A stretch of 35,084 nt of DNA from an uncultured bacterium (GTDB lineage: Bacteria; Armatimonadota; HRBIN16): positions 1-35,084 of the forward strand of contig CALJAP010000009.1 of the NCBI GenBank assembly GCA_938027655.1, written 5' to 3'. Positions 16,471 to 25,776 of the stretch are shown here, piece by piece (within the stretch, counting starts at the first letter, position 1; each line of letters starts with the position of its first letter). The notes beneath the pieces were generated by a model that saw only the letters and a list, made by a program, of their open reading frames with translations, was not told the origin of the DNA and did not search any database. Made by a program: the position numbers and the translations under genes.

Positions 16471-17706
16471 ATGAATCCCAAACTATCACGACGTGACCTG
16501 TTGCGCCATGGCGCCACCTTTATCGCCGTGGGGATTGCCGCGCCCGGCTGGCTGGCGCGATTGGCAACCGCCGATGCACAAATGAGCCGTAAGGGACAGC
16601 GTGCCCCCAATGACCGCATTCTGGTGGTAGTGCAGCTAAGCGGCGGTAACGACGGCTTGAACACCGTTATCCCCTACACCGAAACGCTGTACAGGCAGAT
16701 GCGCCCTGCGCTGGCGATACCTGAAAGCGAGGTGGTACCGCTGAACGAGCGCATCGGATTGCACCCTGCCTTCGCGAAGGTCAAGTCGCTAATAGACGCG
16801 GGGCAGTTCGCCATCATTCAGGGGGTAGGCTACCCCAACCCCAACCGCTCGCACTTCCGCTCGATGGAAATCTGGCAAACCGCCAATCCCGACCGGGTGG
16901 AGGGCACAGGTTGGCTGGGCAGATATCTGGACACCCTGCCCGAATCGGCGCGGAACCCGCTCATCGGTATCACGCTCGGGCGCGAGAACCCCGTGGCGAT
17001 GAACGGACAGAAGGTCTCCGTGCCCTGCGTAGCGAGCCTGGAGGACTTTAAATCGCTGGCGGGCGAGCAGGCGGAGGCGTTGCGCGCGGTATATGCCGTT
17101 CAGGGGCAGAAGACCGCCCCTGTGCGCACCGCCACACTAAAAGCACTGGACGCAGCGGAGATGATTCGAGCGAAACTCGGGCAGTACCGTTCGGCTGTGG
17201 AATACCCCCGTACGCCCTTCGCGCAGGCTCTACAACAGATAGCGCAACTGGTCGCTGCGAACACGGGCACGCGCGTCTTCTACTGCTCTACCGGAGGCTT
17301 TGACACTCACGCCCAGCAGGCGCGCACCCACGCCACCCTGCTACAGAACGTCGCGGAAGGGCTCTCCGCTTTCTGGGCAGACCTTCAGGCGATGGGCAAG
17401 GCGGACAAGGTGCTGGTACTGGCGTTTTCGGAGTTCGGCAGAAGGGTGGCGGAGAACGGTAGCGCGGGAACCGACCACGGCGCAGCCGCTCCGATGTTCG
17501 CTATCGGCAAAAAGGTACAGGCAGGGCTTCTGGGTGAGCATCCCCCTTTGAATGACCTGCAAGACGGCGACCTGCGCTATCATATCGACTTCCGCTCGGT
17601 GTATGCGGCGGTACTGGAAGACTGGTTGGACGCCGACTCCCAGGCGGTGCTCGGAGGCAAGTTCGCCAAGATGTCGCTTATCTTATCCCCAGCAACGTCG
17701 CCGTGA
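16471..17706 (+). CDS. DUF1501 family protein with Tat-like signal
   Basis: 411 residues. The N-terminus SRRDLLRHGATFIAVG is a twin-arginine-type export signal. The body has the DUF1501 marks, which belong to the alkaline-phosphatase-like fold: LSGGNDGLNTVIP, then GGFDTHAQQ, and FSEFGRRVAENGSAGTDHG near the C-terminus, where the last motif holds candidate metal ligands. The family's substrate is unknown (a sulfatase- or phosphatase-like role is inferred from the fold). GGAGGTG precedes the ATG. The partner DUF1800 gene lies 12 bases upstream. Its last 29 bases overlap, convergently, the end of the AEC transporter gene. Confidence 0.93.
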   Translation: MNPKLSRRDLLRHGATFIAVGIAAPGWLARLATADAQMSRKGQRAPNDRILVVVQLSGGNDGLNTVIPYTETLYRQMRPALAIPESEVVPLNERIGLHPAFAKVKSLIDAGQFAIIQGVGYPNPNRSHFRSMEIWQTANPDRVEGTGWLGRYLDTLPESARNPLIGITLGRENPVAMNGQKVSVPCVASLEDFKSLAGEQAEALRAVYAVQGQKTAPVRTATLKALDAAEMIRAKLGQYRSAVEYPRTPFAQALQQIAQLVAANTGTRVFYCSTGGFDTHAQQARTHATLLQNVAEGLSAFWADLQAMGKADKVLVLAFSEFGRRVAENGSAGTDHGAAAPMFAIGKKVQAGLLGEHPPLNDLQDGDLRYHIDFRSVYAAVLEDWLDADSQAVLGGKFAKMSLILSPATSP

Positions 17707-18628
17707 CGGGAAGCACGACAAGCGTGAGCAGAGTGCCTATCACAATCACCAGCGTTGCCAGCGTATGGTCACAGCCGTAGCGTGCAGTGATAACAGCATT
17801 AATCATTGCACTGGGCATGGCAGATTCTATCACCGCCACCAGCCGGGCGACACCCTGTACCCCTGCCCACCCGGTCGCCAGCCACATCAACCAGGGAAAC
17901 ACCGCCATCTTCGTCACCAGAATAAGCACCATCGGCAGGTAGTAGTGATTCGCCCGCAGGTGTGCCGGCTCCAGCATCAGCCCCAGCGATAACAGCACCA
18001 GCGGAACCGTCGCGCCTGCCACCAGCTGCGCCGCCTGGGAGATAAACGACGGCACAGGCACCTGCAGAGCGTTGATTAACAGCGTGCCGATGAGTACCAC
18101 AAAGGTAGGGGTCGTAAAGAAGCTCAGCATCTCGCGCCAATCGAGTGCATACCGCGACGCAAGGTGATTGTTCCTGTTGCCGTAGTGCATAGCCACTGCT
18201 ATCCCAACGGTGAACACGGGCAGCGCCATACTGAACTGGTCGTACACCACTGCAGCCGCCATCGCCCCTTCGGTCCTGCCGAAAATCGCCTGCACCACAG
18301 GATAGCCCAGAAAGCCCGTGTTGCCGAACACTGCCGTCAGCAGAAAGGTTCCGGTAACTGGGCGAGGGAAGCGAAGCAGATAAGCGGGTACCCACAGCAA
18401 CACCATCACCAGCACCTGCAGCATGGCGAACAGCCACGCCGCATGTACCATGTCCGCCGTCACCCGCTGACGGTAAAGGGCATGAAAAACGAAAGCGGGC
18501 AGGGTGACATCCAGAATCAGACGGTTAATCACACTGATGTCGGTGTCTCGCAGGATACCCCGCCGCTTCAGCAGATAGCCGGTGAACAGCACCAGAAACA
18601 GCGACAACACCACCCGAAAGACGTTCAA
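17678..18628 (-). CDS. AEC family transporter
   Basis: 316 residues and about ten membrane helices in the auxin-efflux-carrier pattern: LLKRRGILRDTDISVINRL after helix 1, GYPVVQAIFG in the fourth helix and LFTGYLLKRRG near the start. The family exports or moves small carboxylates or amino acids; the substrate is not identifiable here. The start is a TTG at 18628, four bases after the CTP synthase stop, and the GGAGGAAG that serves it lies inside the end of that gene. It is therefore translated as the second gene of a pyrG operon. It converges with the DUF1501 gene (29-base overlap). Confidence 0.9.
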   Translation of the reverse strand: MNVFRVVLSLFLVLFTGYLLKRRGILRDTDISVINRLILDVTLPAFVFHALYRQRVTADMVHAAWLFAMLQVLVMVLLWVPAYLLRFPRPVTGTFLLTAVFGNTGFLGYPVVQAIFGRTEGAMAAAVVYDQFSMALPVFTVGIAVAMHYGNRNNHLASRYALDWREMLSFFTTPTFVVLIGTLLINALQVPVPSFISQAAQLVAGATVPLVLLSLGLMLEPAHLRANHYYLPMVLILVTKMAVFPWLMWLATGWAGVQGVARLVAVIESAMPSAMINAVITARYGCDHTLATLVIVIGTLLTLVVLPVTATLLGIR

Positions 18629-18632
18629 TTAT

Positions 18633-20444
<1,812 letters not shown>

Positions 20445-20466
20445 GAGAGAACAACCTCGCTGGGAG

Positions 20467-20604
20467 GGATGCGCTCCGTCGCATCCGAAAACCTTCCATC
20501 CCTCTGGAGGGCGAGGCTCCTGCCGAGCCATACGAAGTCCCCCCCCTGCTGACCTCCCCCGTAGACGGGGGGAGGAAAGGCTCCCTCCCCGCGAGCGGGG
20601 AGGG
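20467..20604. repeat. cluster of five hairpins, likely REP-like intergenic repeats
   Basis: Five short palindromes follow each other: GGATGCG/CGCATCC (20467-20486), CCCTC/GAGGG (20500-20511), GGCTC/GAGCC (20515-20529), CCTCCCCCGT paired with ACGGGGGGAGG with one bulge (20553-20575), and CCCTCCCCG/CGGGGAGGG (20583-20604). The last is followed by GCTGGGGTGG, a tail that resembles the one after the hairpin at 22905-22929. The cluster fills most of the gap between pyrG and the small gene ending at 20641. No coding potential is seen. Confidence 0.7.
20509..20529 (+). repeat. 21-bp dispersed repeat, copy 1
   Basis: The 21-base sequence GGGCGAGGCTCCTGCCGAGC+C recurs in the opposite orientation at 30036-30056 with one substitution. 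Both copies are intergenic and next to strong hairpins. Confidence 0.8.
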
Positions 20605-20640
20605 CTGGGGTGGCTGTCAAGGATACAAAACAGAGGTCAA

Positions 20641-21036
20641 TCAGTAATACTCTGCCGGGCTCGGTTGAGCAACCAGTATCAGCAAGGTGTAGAAAACCAG
20701 CGCACCTGCCAGATAGAGCGCAAATACCACCGAAGCCGGTAGACGGGGGAACCGAATCGGTACCACCTCTACGGTCGTATTATCCGTGGAGACGGCTGTA
20801 CCTGTTGCCACCGGCAGGTTGCGGAGCTCTGGTGACAGAAGACTATCATCCCCGCTCGCTGTTGTGGGCGGATTCGTACGCGACTCATCTGCTGACGCTC
20901 CCCAGCTGCTCACAAACGCGACCAGAGGATGATGCGTCACAAGGTCCTCAATGACAATAGCCCTGGCAGGCAACGCAAGAACCAGCGTTCCCAGCAGAAT
21001 AACTGCCCAGAGTGCCCCGACTTTCCCCCTCATCAT
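20641..21036 (-). CDS. small protein with signal peptide and C-terminal membrane helix
   Basis: 131 residues, not recognised. A signal peptide (about 1-26, ending near PARA) is followed by about 75 residues rich in S, T, D and N, and then a hydrophobic helix at about 103-123 (VVFALYLAGALVFYTLLILV). It should sit in the membrane with an extracytoplasmic, probably disordered, middle. The first of two adjacent ATGs (21036) lies seven bases after GGAGG. A near-consensus promoter is at 21093-21121. It is followed by the hairpin cluster and then pyrG on the same strand, but the gap of 286 bases and pyrG's own promoter argue for separate transcription. Confidence 0.7.
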   Translation of the reverse strand: MMRGKVGALWAVILLGTLVLALPARAIVIEDLVTHHPLVAFVSSWGASADESRTNPPTTASGDDSLLSPELRNLPVATGTAVSTDNTTVEVVPIRFPRLPASVVFALYLAGALVFYTLLILVAQPSPAEYY

Positions 21037-21092
21037 CGCACCGCCTCCGAAGATTTTGACGGTATACCTACAAACCCTGTATTACCAGGTGT

Positions 21093-21121
21093 ATGATACC
21101 TCAAACGCACAAATTTTGCAA
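21093..21121 (-). promoter_or_regulatory. sigma70-type promoter of the small anchored protein
   Basis: TTGCAA (21116-21121) and TATCAT (21093-21098) on the minus strand with a 17-base spacer, about 55 bases upstream of the ATG. Confidence 0.65.
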
Positions 21122-21167
21122 GCGAAAATGGGGAGCAGTTCGTATCTGCCCCCAAATCATGCCAACA

Positions 21168-21926
21168 TCAAGCGCGGCGCCGCTTCATACCCAACAGCGC
21201 AAGCACCCCTCCTGCCAGCGCAACCACACTCGCCGGTTCGGGCACAACGTGGATGGCGAAGTTGTCAATCCATACCACATCTGCTCCCGTTCCCGACGCA
21301 GCGTCGTGGCTCAGCAGGATACCCCAGCCAGTGAGCGTCGTGATACCGGTGATCGGGATGCCGTTGTCTACCATCACACCGTTGTACCAGGAGTACGCCT
21401 TCATCTGGTTGAAGTCCCAGACCATCTTGAGGGTGGCGTACTGGTCAAACACGGTGGGGGTAGAGCCTGCACCGGGAGCCCAGCCAAAGGGATGGGTGTG
21501 CTGGGATATGTCCCACTGAATGCCGTACGTGGGGTCGCCGTTGTCGATCCAGTACCACCACAGGTTCTGCTTTTGCGTCGGACCGGCGCGGTAGATGTCG
21601 AAGGTAACGATGACCACTTTCCACCCTGCCGCCAGTGGGTCGGGGATGTCGCGGAACATCAACGACTGGTCACCTTGACGGTCGCCCACCTCCAGCCGCA
21701 CTGCCTGTTGACCAAGCACCGGTTCAGGAGCTTTGACCACACGCGACCAGTCCCCGAAGGTGCCGCTTGGTGTACCCACCCAGCCGTCCTGTCCGTCTAG
21801 AACGCCCAGGCTAAACGTGGGCGATTCGAACCCGTTCGAGTCATACCACACCAGCTGGGCGTGCACCGTCCCTGCTCCCAGCACGATAGTCGCGACTGCC
21901 GCGAGAATCCAGCGATGAACCTTCAT
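21168..21926 (-). CDS. PEP-CTERM sorting-domain protein
   Basis: 252 residues. A signal peptide (about 1-23, ending VHA-QL) is followed by a beta-rich domain of about 200 residues with many Trp residues and Gly turns, resembling a concanavalin-like or laminin-G lectin fold. The C-terminus VVPEPASVVALAGGVLALLG plus MKRRRA is a textbook PEP-CTERM signal: PEP motif, hydrophobic helix, basic tail. Such proteins are cut by an exosortase and attached to, or released from, the outer surface. No exosortase is in the window. The ATG at 21926 follows AAGGAGGG by seven bases, so the longer open frame to 22196 is not used. A strong promoter is at 21969-21997. Confidence 0.93.
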   Translation of the reverse strand: MKVHRWILAAVATIVLGAGTVHAQLVWYDSNGFESPTFSLGVLDGQDGWVGTPSGTFGDWSRVVKAPEPVLGQQAVRLEVGDRQGDQSLMFRDIPDPLAAGWKVVIVTFDIYRAGPTQKQNLWWYWIDNGDPTYGIQWDISQHTHPFGWAPGAGSTPTVFDQYATLKMVWDFNQMKAYSWYNGVMVDNGIPITGITTLTGWGILLSHDAASGTGADVVWIDNFAIHVVPEPASVVALAGGVLALLGMKRRRA

Positions 21927-21968
21927 TGTGCTGCCCTCCTTTCGTGGCATCGCACAGGATACACTCTC

Positions 21969-21997
21969 AGTATAAATGCTTGTGCCAAAAAGTGCAA
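21969..21997 (-). promoter_or_regulatory. strong sigma70-type promoter of the PEP-CTERM gene
   Basis: TTGCAC (21992-21997), 17 bases, TATACT (21969-21974) on the minus strand. The leader would be about 35 bases and contains AAGGAGGG. Confidence 0.75.
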
Positions 21998-22104
21998 CAG
22001 GTAGTCGTACGGGGTTTTGACTTTTCTGGAGAACCACGATGGAATAGGGATAGTTTGCCAGAAAGGAGAAGGGTACTTGCGTTGCATATGTTCCTGCGCC
22101 TCGG

Positions 22105-22371
22105 GTGGGGTATCGCGGCTTGCTGTCTTCCGGGCTGCTCTCCCAGATTTGGGCTGGCGGAACGCCAAAACCGATACTGCTGCTTGCTGGCGACATCGAT
22201 GGCGATAACGAGGTGACCCCCTTTGACTTCGGCAGGCTGGTGTCGGCGTTCGGCAGCTTTGCGGGCGAAGAACGCTATGATATCGACGCCGACCTGGACG
22301 GCGATGGCGAAATCACCCTGTGGGACCTCGGCTGGCTGGTGAACCACTTCGGGATGATAGGCGACGAGTGA
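22105..22371 (+). pseudogene. orphan dockerin type I module
   Basis: The frame ends with a typical dockerin: DIDGDNEVTPFDFGRLVSAF, a short linker, then DADLDGDGEITLWDLGWLV and NHFGMIGDE. Each half has the calcium-loop pattern DxDGDxxVT/IT followed by a helix. Dockerins normally close large secreted proteins, but here only about 30 residues precede it and they do not look like a clean signal peptide in any frame. The GTG at 22105 is a formal start without a ribosome binding site; AAGGAG at 22063-22068 serves no start in this frame. I read it as the surviving 3' end of a larger gene. The 500-base gap from 21927 to 22433 otherwise holds only the PEP-CTERM promoter. Confidence 0.65.
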
Positions 22372-22387
22372 GCATAGCTGCTCTCCC

Positions 22388-22417
22388 TTGTTTCCAGAGC
22401 AGCGTGCATGGTATGAT
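22388..22417 (+). promoter_or_regulatory. possible promoter of the HEPN-MNT chimera
   Basis: TTGTTT (22388-22393), 18 bases, TATGAT (22412-22417). The message would begin about ten bases upstream of the ATG at 22434. The -35 box is weak. Confidence 0.4.
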
Positions 22418-22433
22418 AGGCAGGGTGTCGAAA

Positions 22434-22874
22434 ATGTCGCGAGTCGCTGAGGAATGGCTAGAGCAGGCTGAGTACGACCTGGAGACAGCAGAGCACATGT
22501 TGTCTACAGGACGCTACATGGCTAAAACAGCACCCTCCGTTGAACGCATCATCCACAGATATAGGGAACAGCTCATCCAACTAGGCATTCGCCCTCAGAA
22601 AATCGTGCTATTTGGTTCCTACGCCGAGGGCACTGCGGACGAATGGAGCGATGTAGACCTCCTCGTCATCTCCCCAGATTTTGAGGGAATGGAAATGCTC
22701 CAGCGTCTGGAAGCACTCGGCATCGCAGCAGCTCGCATCTGGGAGCCAGTGGAAGCGCTTGGATATACCCCCGAAGAGGTCAGCCATACAGAAACTGCTA
22801 CTTTCCTATACGAGGTTTTGCATACCGGCATCGTGATATGGGAGGAGGAAAAAGGGACGGTCAGTTTAACCTGA
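22434..22874 (+). CDS. chimeric ORF: first helix of a HEPN protein fused to an MNT nucleotidyltransferase
   Basis: 146 residues. Residues 1-28 (SRVAEEWLEQAEYDLETAEH plus MLSTGRY) are the standard opening of small HEPN proteins, which normally continue for about 100 residues more with a conserved histidine-containing core. Here the frame passes straight to an internal Met29 (ATG 22518), from which a whole minimal nucleotidyltransferase runs: KIVLFGSYAEGTADEWSDVD is the GSx10Dx[DE] catalytic motif. In HEPN/MNT modules these are two adjacent genes, where MNT neutralises the HEPN ribonuclease, in some systems by adding AMP. The simplest reading is an in-frame deletion of the HEPN gene's body, leaving a fused frame. 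The MNT part could also be made alone from 22518 (AGGA six bases upstream). An intact pair is at 29067-29998. Confidence 0.7.
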   Translation: MSRVAEEWLEQAEYDLETAEHMLSTGRYMAKTAPSVERIIHRYREQLIQLGIRPQKIVLFGSYAEGTADEWSDVDLLVISPDFEGMEMLQRLEALGIAAARIWEPVEALGYTPEEVSHTETATFLYEVLHTGIVIWEEEKGTVSLT

Positions 22875-22904
22875 CTCCTTGCTCCCCCTCCAAGCGAGGA
22901 AATG

Positions 22905-22929
22905 CCCCCTCTCCCGGTGGGAGAGGGGG
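22905..22929. terminator. perfect 11-bp hairpin between the chimera and ppdK
   Basis: CCCCCTCTCCC (22905-22915) pairs with GGGAGAGGGGG (22919-22929) around a GGT loop. It lies 14 bases beyond the ppdK stop and 30 beyond the chimera stop. No U-run follows on either strand, so it is either a bidirectional stabiliser or a member of the same repeat family as 20583-20604, with which it shares the GGGGTG-rich tail. Confidence 0.5.
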
Positions 22930-22942
22930 TTGGGGGTGAGGT

Positions 22943-25621
22943 CTACTTGTCCACTGTCACCGCGACCTTGTCCTTAATCGCTACCTGCGCAGCCGCGAGG
23001 CGGGCAATCGGCACGCGGAACGGCGAGCACGACACGTAGTCCAGCCCGACCTCGTGGCAGAACTCAATGGACGACGGCTCGCCGCCGTGCTCCCCGCAGA
23101 TGCCCAGCTTGATGGTGGGGTTCACCTTGCGGGCGTCCTCCACGCACATCCGCATCAGCTTGCCCACGCCGTTGCGGTCTAGTTTCTCGAACGGGTTAGC
23201 AGGCAGGATGTCCATCTCCACGTACTTCTGCAGGAACTTGCCCTCTGCGTCGTCACGGCTGATGCCGAAGGTGGTCTGCGTGAGGTCGTTCGTGCCGAAG
23301 GAGAAGAACTCGGCGTGCTGGGCGATTTCGTCGGCAGTCAGAGCCGCGCGAGGGATTTCAATCATGGTGCCGAACTTGTAGTCGACGTCCTCACCAGTCT
23401 CCTCCACCACCGCCTTCGCCACCGCTTCGAGCTTCTCCCGTACGAACACCAGCTCGTGCACGTCGCCCACCAGCGGGATCATAATCTCGGGATGCACGTC
23501 AATACCGCGTCGCTTCACTGCCACCGCTGCCTGCAGGATGGCGCGCACCTGCATCTCCACGATCTCGGGGAAGAGGATGGAGAGACGACATCCGCGCAAG
23601 CCCAGCATCGGGTTGAACTCGCGCATGCCCTCAATCGCCTCCAGCAGGTGTTCCTTCTCGGCAAGCAGACCCTCCAGCGCCTTGCCACCCAGTGCCTTCA
23701 CCGCCTGGCGCAGCTCGGTCACCTCGCGCAGAGTCTGCTCGTAGCTGGGCAAGAACTCATGGAGCGGCGGGTCGATGAGGCGGATAGTCACAGGGCGACC
23801 CTCCATCACCTCGAAGATGCCCTCGAAGTCCTTCTGCTGAACGGGCAGGAGCTTATCCAGCGCAGCGCGTCGCTGCTCTTCGGTGCGTGCCAGAATCATA
23901 TCTTGCACTACCGGCAGACGGTCTTGCTCGAAAAACATGTGCTCGGTCCGGCACAGGCCGATACCCTCCGCGCCGAACTCCACCGCCTGCTTGGCATCGC
24001 GCGGATTGTCGGCGTTGGTGCGCACACCCAGCTTGCGACGCTCGTCCGCCCAATCCAGCAGCTCGTGCAGCTCGTCGGTGAACATGGCTTCCACCAGCGG
24101 CGCCTGTCCGAGAATGACCTCGCCGGTAGAGCCGTTGATGGAAATCCAGTCGCCCTCCTTCACGGTGACGCCGTTGGTGGTGAACTCGCGCTTGTTGAGG
24201 TCGATGGAAATCGCCTCGCAACCCGCCACGCAGGGGATGCCGAACCCGCGTGCCACCACCGCCGCGTGGCTGGTCATGCCACCGCGTGCAGTCAACACAC
24301 CCTTCGACGCCAGCATGCCGTGAATGTCGTCTGGGGTGGTTTCGGGACGTACCAGGATGACCGGCTCGCCCTGTCCACGCTCGGCAGCAGTATCGGCATC
24401 GAAAACCGCCTTCCCGACCGCCGCGCCCGGCGAAGCCGCCAGCCCCTTCGCGATAACGTCCACCTTCGCCTTGGGGTCAATCTGCGGGTGCAACAGCTGG
24501 TCGATATCGCTTGGCTTCACGCGCAGGATGGCTTCATCTTTGCTGATGAGCCCCTCCTTTGCCATATCCACCGCGATTTTGACCGCCGCCAGCGAAGTGC
24601 GCTTGCCCACACGACACTGCAGGATGAACAGGCGGTTCTTCTCGACGGTGAACTCGATGTCCATCATGTCGCGGTAGTGGTTCTCCAGCAGCTTGGCAAT
24701 CTCGTCAAACTGCCGGTAGATTTCGGGGTTGATGGACATCAGCTCGTCAAGGTGCATGGGGGTGCGGATACCCGCCACCACGTCCTCGCCCTGCGCGTTG
24801 ACCAGATACTCACCGTACAGCGTCTTCTCACCGGTTGCCGGGTCGCGGGTGAACGCGACGCCGGTGCCCGAGTCGTCCCCCATGTTGCCGAACACCATCG
24901 TCTGCACGTTGACGGCGGTGCCCAGGTCCCAGGGAATGCCTTCACGCTCGCGATACACCTGAGCGCGCGGGTTGTTCCACGACTTGAAGACCGCCTCGAT
25001 AGCTAGCTGCAGCTGCTCGAAGGGGTCCATCGGGAAGTCCCTGCCGGTCTCCTCCTTCACCAGCGCGAGGTAGTCCTGACACATCTGCTGGAGAGCATCG
25101 GCGGGCACTTCAGTGTCCAGCGTCACGCCCAGCTTCTGCTTATACTCGTCCAGAATCTGCTCGAACTTGTGCCGCTCCACACCCAGCACGATGTCCGAGA
25201 ACATCATGATAAACCGGCGGTAGGCATCGTAAGCAAAGCGAGGGTTATTCGATTGCTTAATCAAGCCCTCCACCGTCTGGGCGTTCAGTCCGAGGTTGAG
25301 AATGGTGTCCATCATGCCGGGCATCGAGAACTTCGCGCCCGACCGCACCGACACCAGCAGGGGGTTCGCCGGGTCGCCGAAGTGGCGCCCCATCCGCCTT
25401 TCTACCTCCGCCATCGCAGCGCGCACTTCGTCCATCAAGCCATCAGGAAACTTGCCGCCGCTGCGCAGGTACTCCATACATACTTCGGTGGTAATCGTGA
25501 ATCCCGGAGGAACCGGCAGACCAATGTTGGTCATTTCCGCAAGGTTTGCACCCTTGCCGCCCAGAAGGTCGCGCATCTGGGCGTTTCCTTCCTCGAAGAG
25601 GTACACACGCTTATTCGCCAT
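22943..25621 (-). CDS. ppdK: pyruvate, phosphate dikinase
   Basis: 892 residues, full length. It interconverts pyruvate + ATP + Pi and phosphoenolpyruvate + AMP + PPi, serving gluconeogenesis or PPi-linked glycolysis in the cytosol. The N-terminal nucleotide-binding domain is clear (LLGGKGANLAEMTNIGLPVP, 19-38; VSVRSGAKFSMPGMMDTILN, 90-109). The swivelling phosphohistidine domain has His452 in GGMTSHAAVVARGFGIPC. The C-terminal PEP barrel has GEHGGEPSSIEFC and the proton-donor Cys865 in SCSPFRVP. The segment LQCRVGKRT has Cys where most relatives have Thr. I start at ATG 25621 (MANKRVYLFEEG), which matches the family; the open frame extends 20 codons further but those residues are not conserved-looking. 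A promoter is at 25703-25730. It appears monocistronic. Confidence 0.97.
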   Translation of the reverse strand: MANKRVYLFEEGNAQMRDLLGGKGANLAEMTNIGLPVPPGFTITTEVCMEYLRSGGKFPDGLMDEVRAAMAEVERRMGRHFGDPANPLLVSVRSGAKFSMPGMMDTILNLGLNAQTVEGLIKQSNNPRFAYDAYRRFIMMFSDIVLGVERHKFEQILDEYKQKLGVTLDTEVPADALQQMCQDYLALVKEETGRDFPMDPFEQLQLAIEAVFKSWNNPRAQVYREREGIPWDLGTAVNVQTMVFGNMGDDSGTGVAFTRDPATGEKTLYGEYLVNAQGEDVVAGIRTPMHLDELMSINPEIYRQFDEIAKLLENHYRDMMDIEFTVEKNRLFILQCRVGKRTSLAAVKIAVDMAKEGLISKDEAILRVKPSDIDQLLHPQIDPKAKVDVIAKGLAASPGAAVGKAVFDADTAAERGQGEPVILVRPETTPDDIHGMLASKGVLTARGGMTSHAAVVARGFGIPCVAGCEAISIDLNKREFTTNGVTVKEGDWISINGSTGEVILGQAPLVEAMFTDELHELLDWADERRKLGVRTNADNPRDAKQAVEFGAEGIGLCRTEHMFFEQDRLPVVQDMILARTEEQRRAALDKLLPVQQKDFEGIFEVMEGRPVTIRLIDPPLHEFLPSYEQTLREVTELRQAVKALGGKALEGLLAEKEHLLEAIEGMREFNPMLGLRGCRLSILFPEIVEMQVRAILQAAVAVKRRGIDVHPEIMIPLVGDVHELVFVREKLEAVAKAVVEETGEDVDYKFGTMIEIPRAALTADEIAQHAEFFSFGTNDLTQTTFGISRDDAEGKFLQKYVEMDILPANPFEKLDRNGVGKLMRMCVEDARKVNPTIKLGICGEHGGEPSSIEFCHEVGLDYVSCSPFRVPIARLAAAQVAIKDKVAVTVDK

Positions 25622-25702
25622 ATCCTTCCACCCATCACCTAGAGTTTTGCCTTCGCCTGTCAGCGAAAGGGAGCGGAGCAAAGTAGCACACCGCCCCTAT
25701 AT

Positions 25703-25730
25703 AAGATAACACATTTTTGACAAAGGTCAA
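25703..25730 (-). promoter_or_regulatory. probable ppdK promoter
   Basis: TTGACC (25725-25730), 16 bases, TATCTT (25703-25708) on the minus strand, within an A/T-rich stretch that stands out from the GC-rich surroundings. The leader would be about 75 bases. Confidence 0.6.
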
Positions 25731-25776
25731 GTAGTAATGAAACGTTTGCAATATAATACGCAATTCAACGGCTCGC

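Noticed and set aside
17678-17706. 29-base convergent overlap of the DUF1501 and AEC genes as an unusual signal
   Set aside because: Short convergent overlaps of gene ends are common in compact genomes.
21821-21840. GATTCGAACCC reminiscent of a tRNA T-arm
   Set aside because: It lies inside the PEP-CTERM coding sequence and no acceptor or anticodon stem can be drawn.
21927-22196. N-terminal extension of the PEP-CTERM gene
   Set aside because: The internal ATG at 21926 has an excellent ribosome binding site and signal peptide, and a strong promoter would lie inside the extension.
23315-25006. Long open frame antisense to ppdK
   Set aside because: It mirrors the codon bias of a strongly conserved gene; its translation is rich in H, R, Q and L without any domain.
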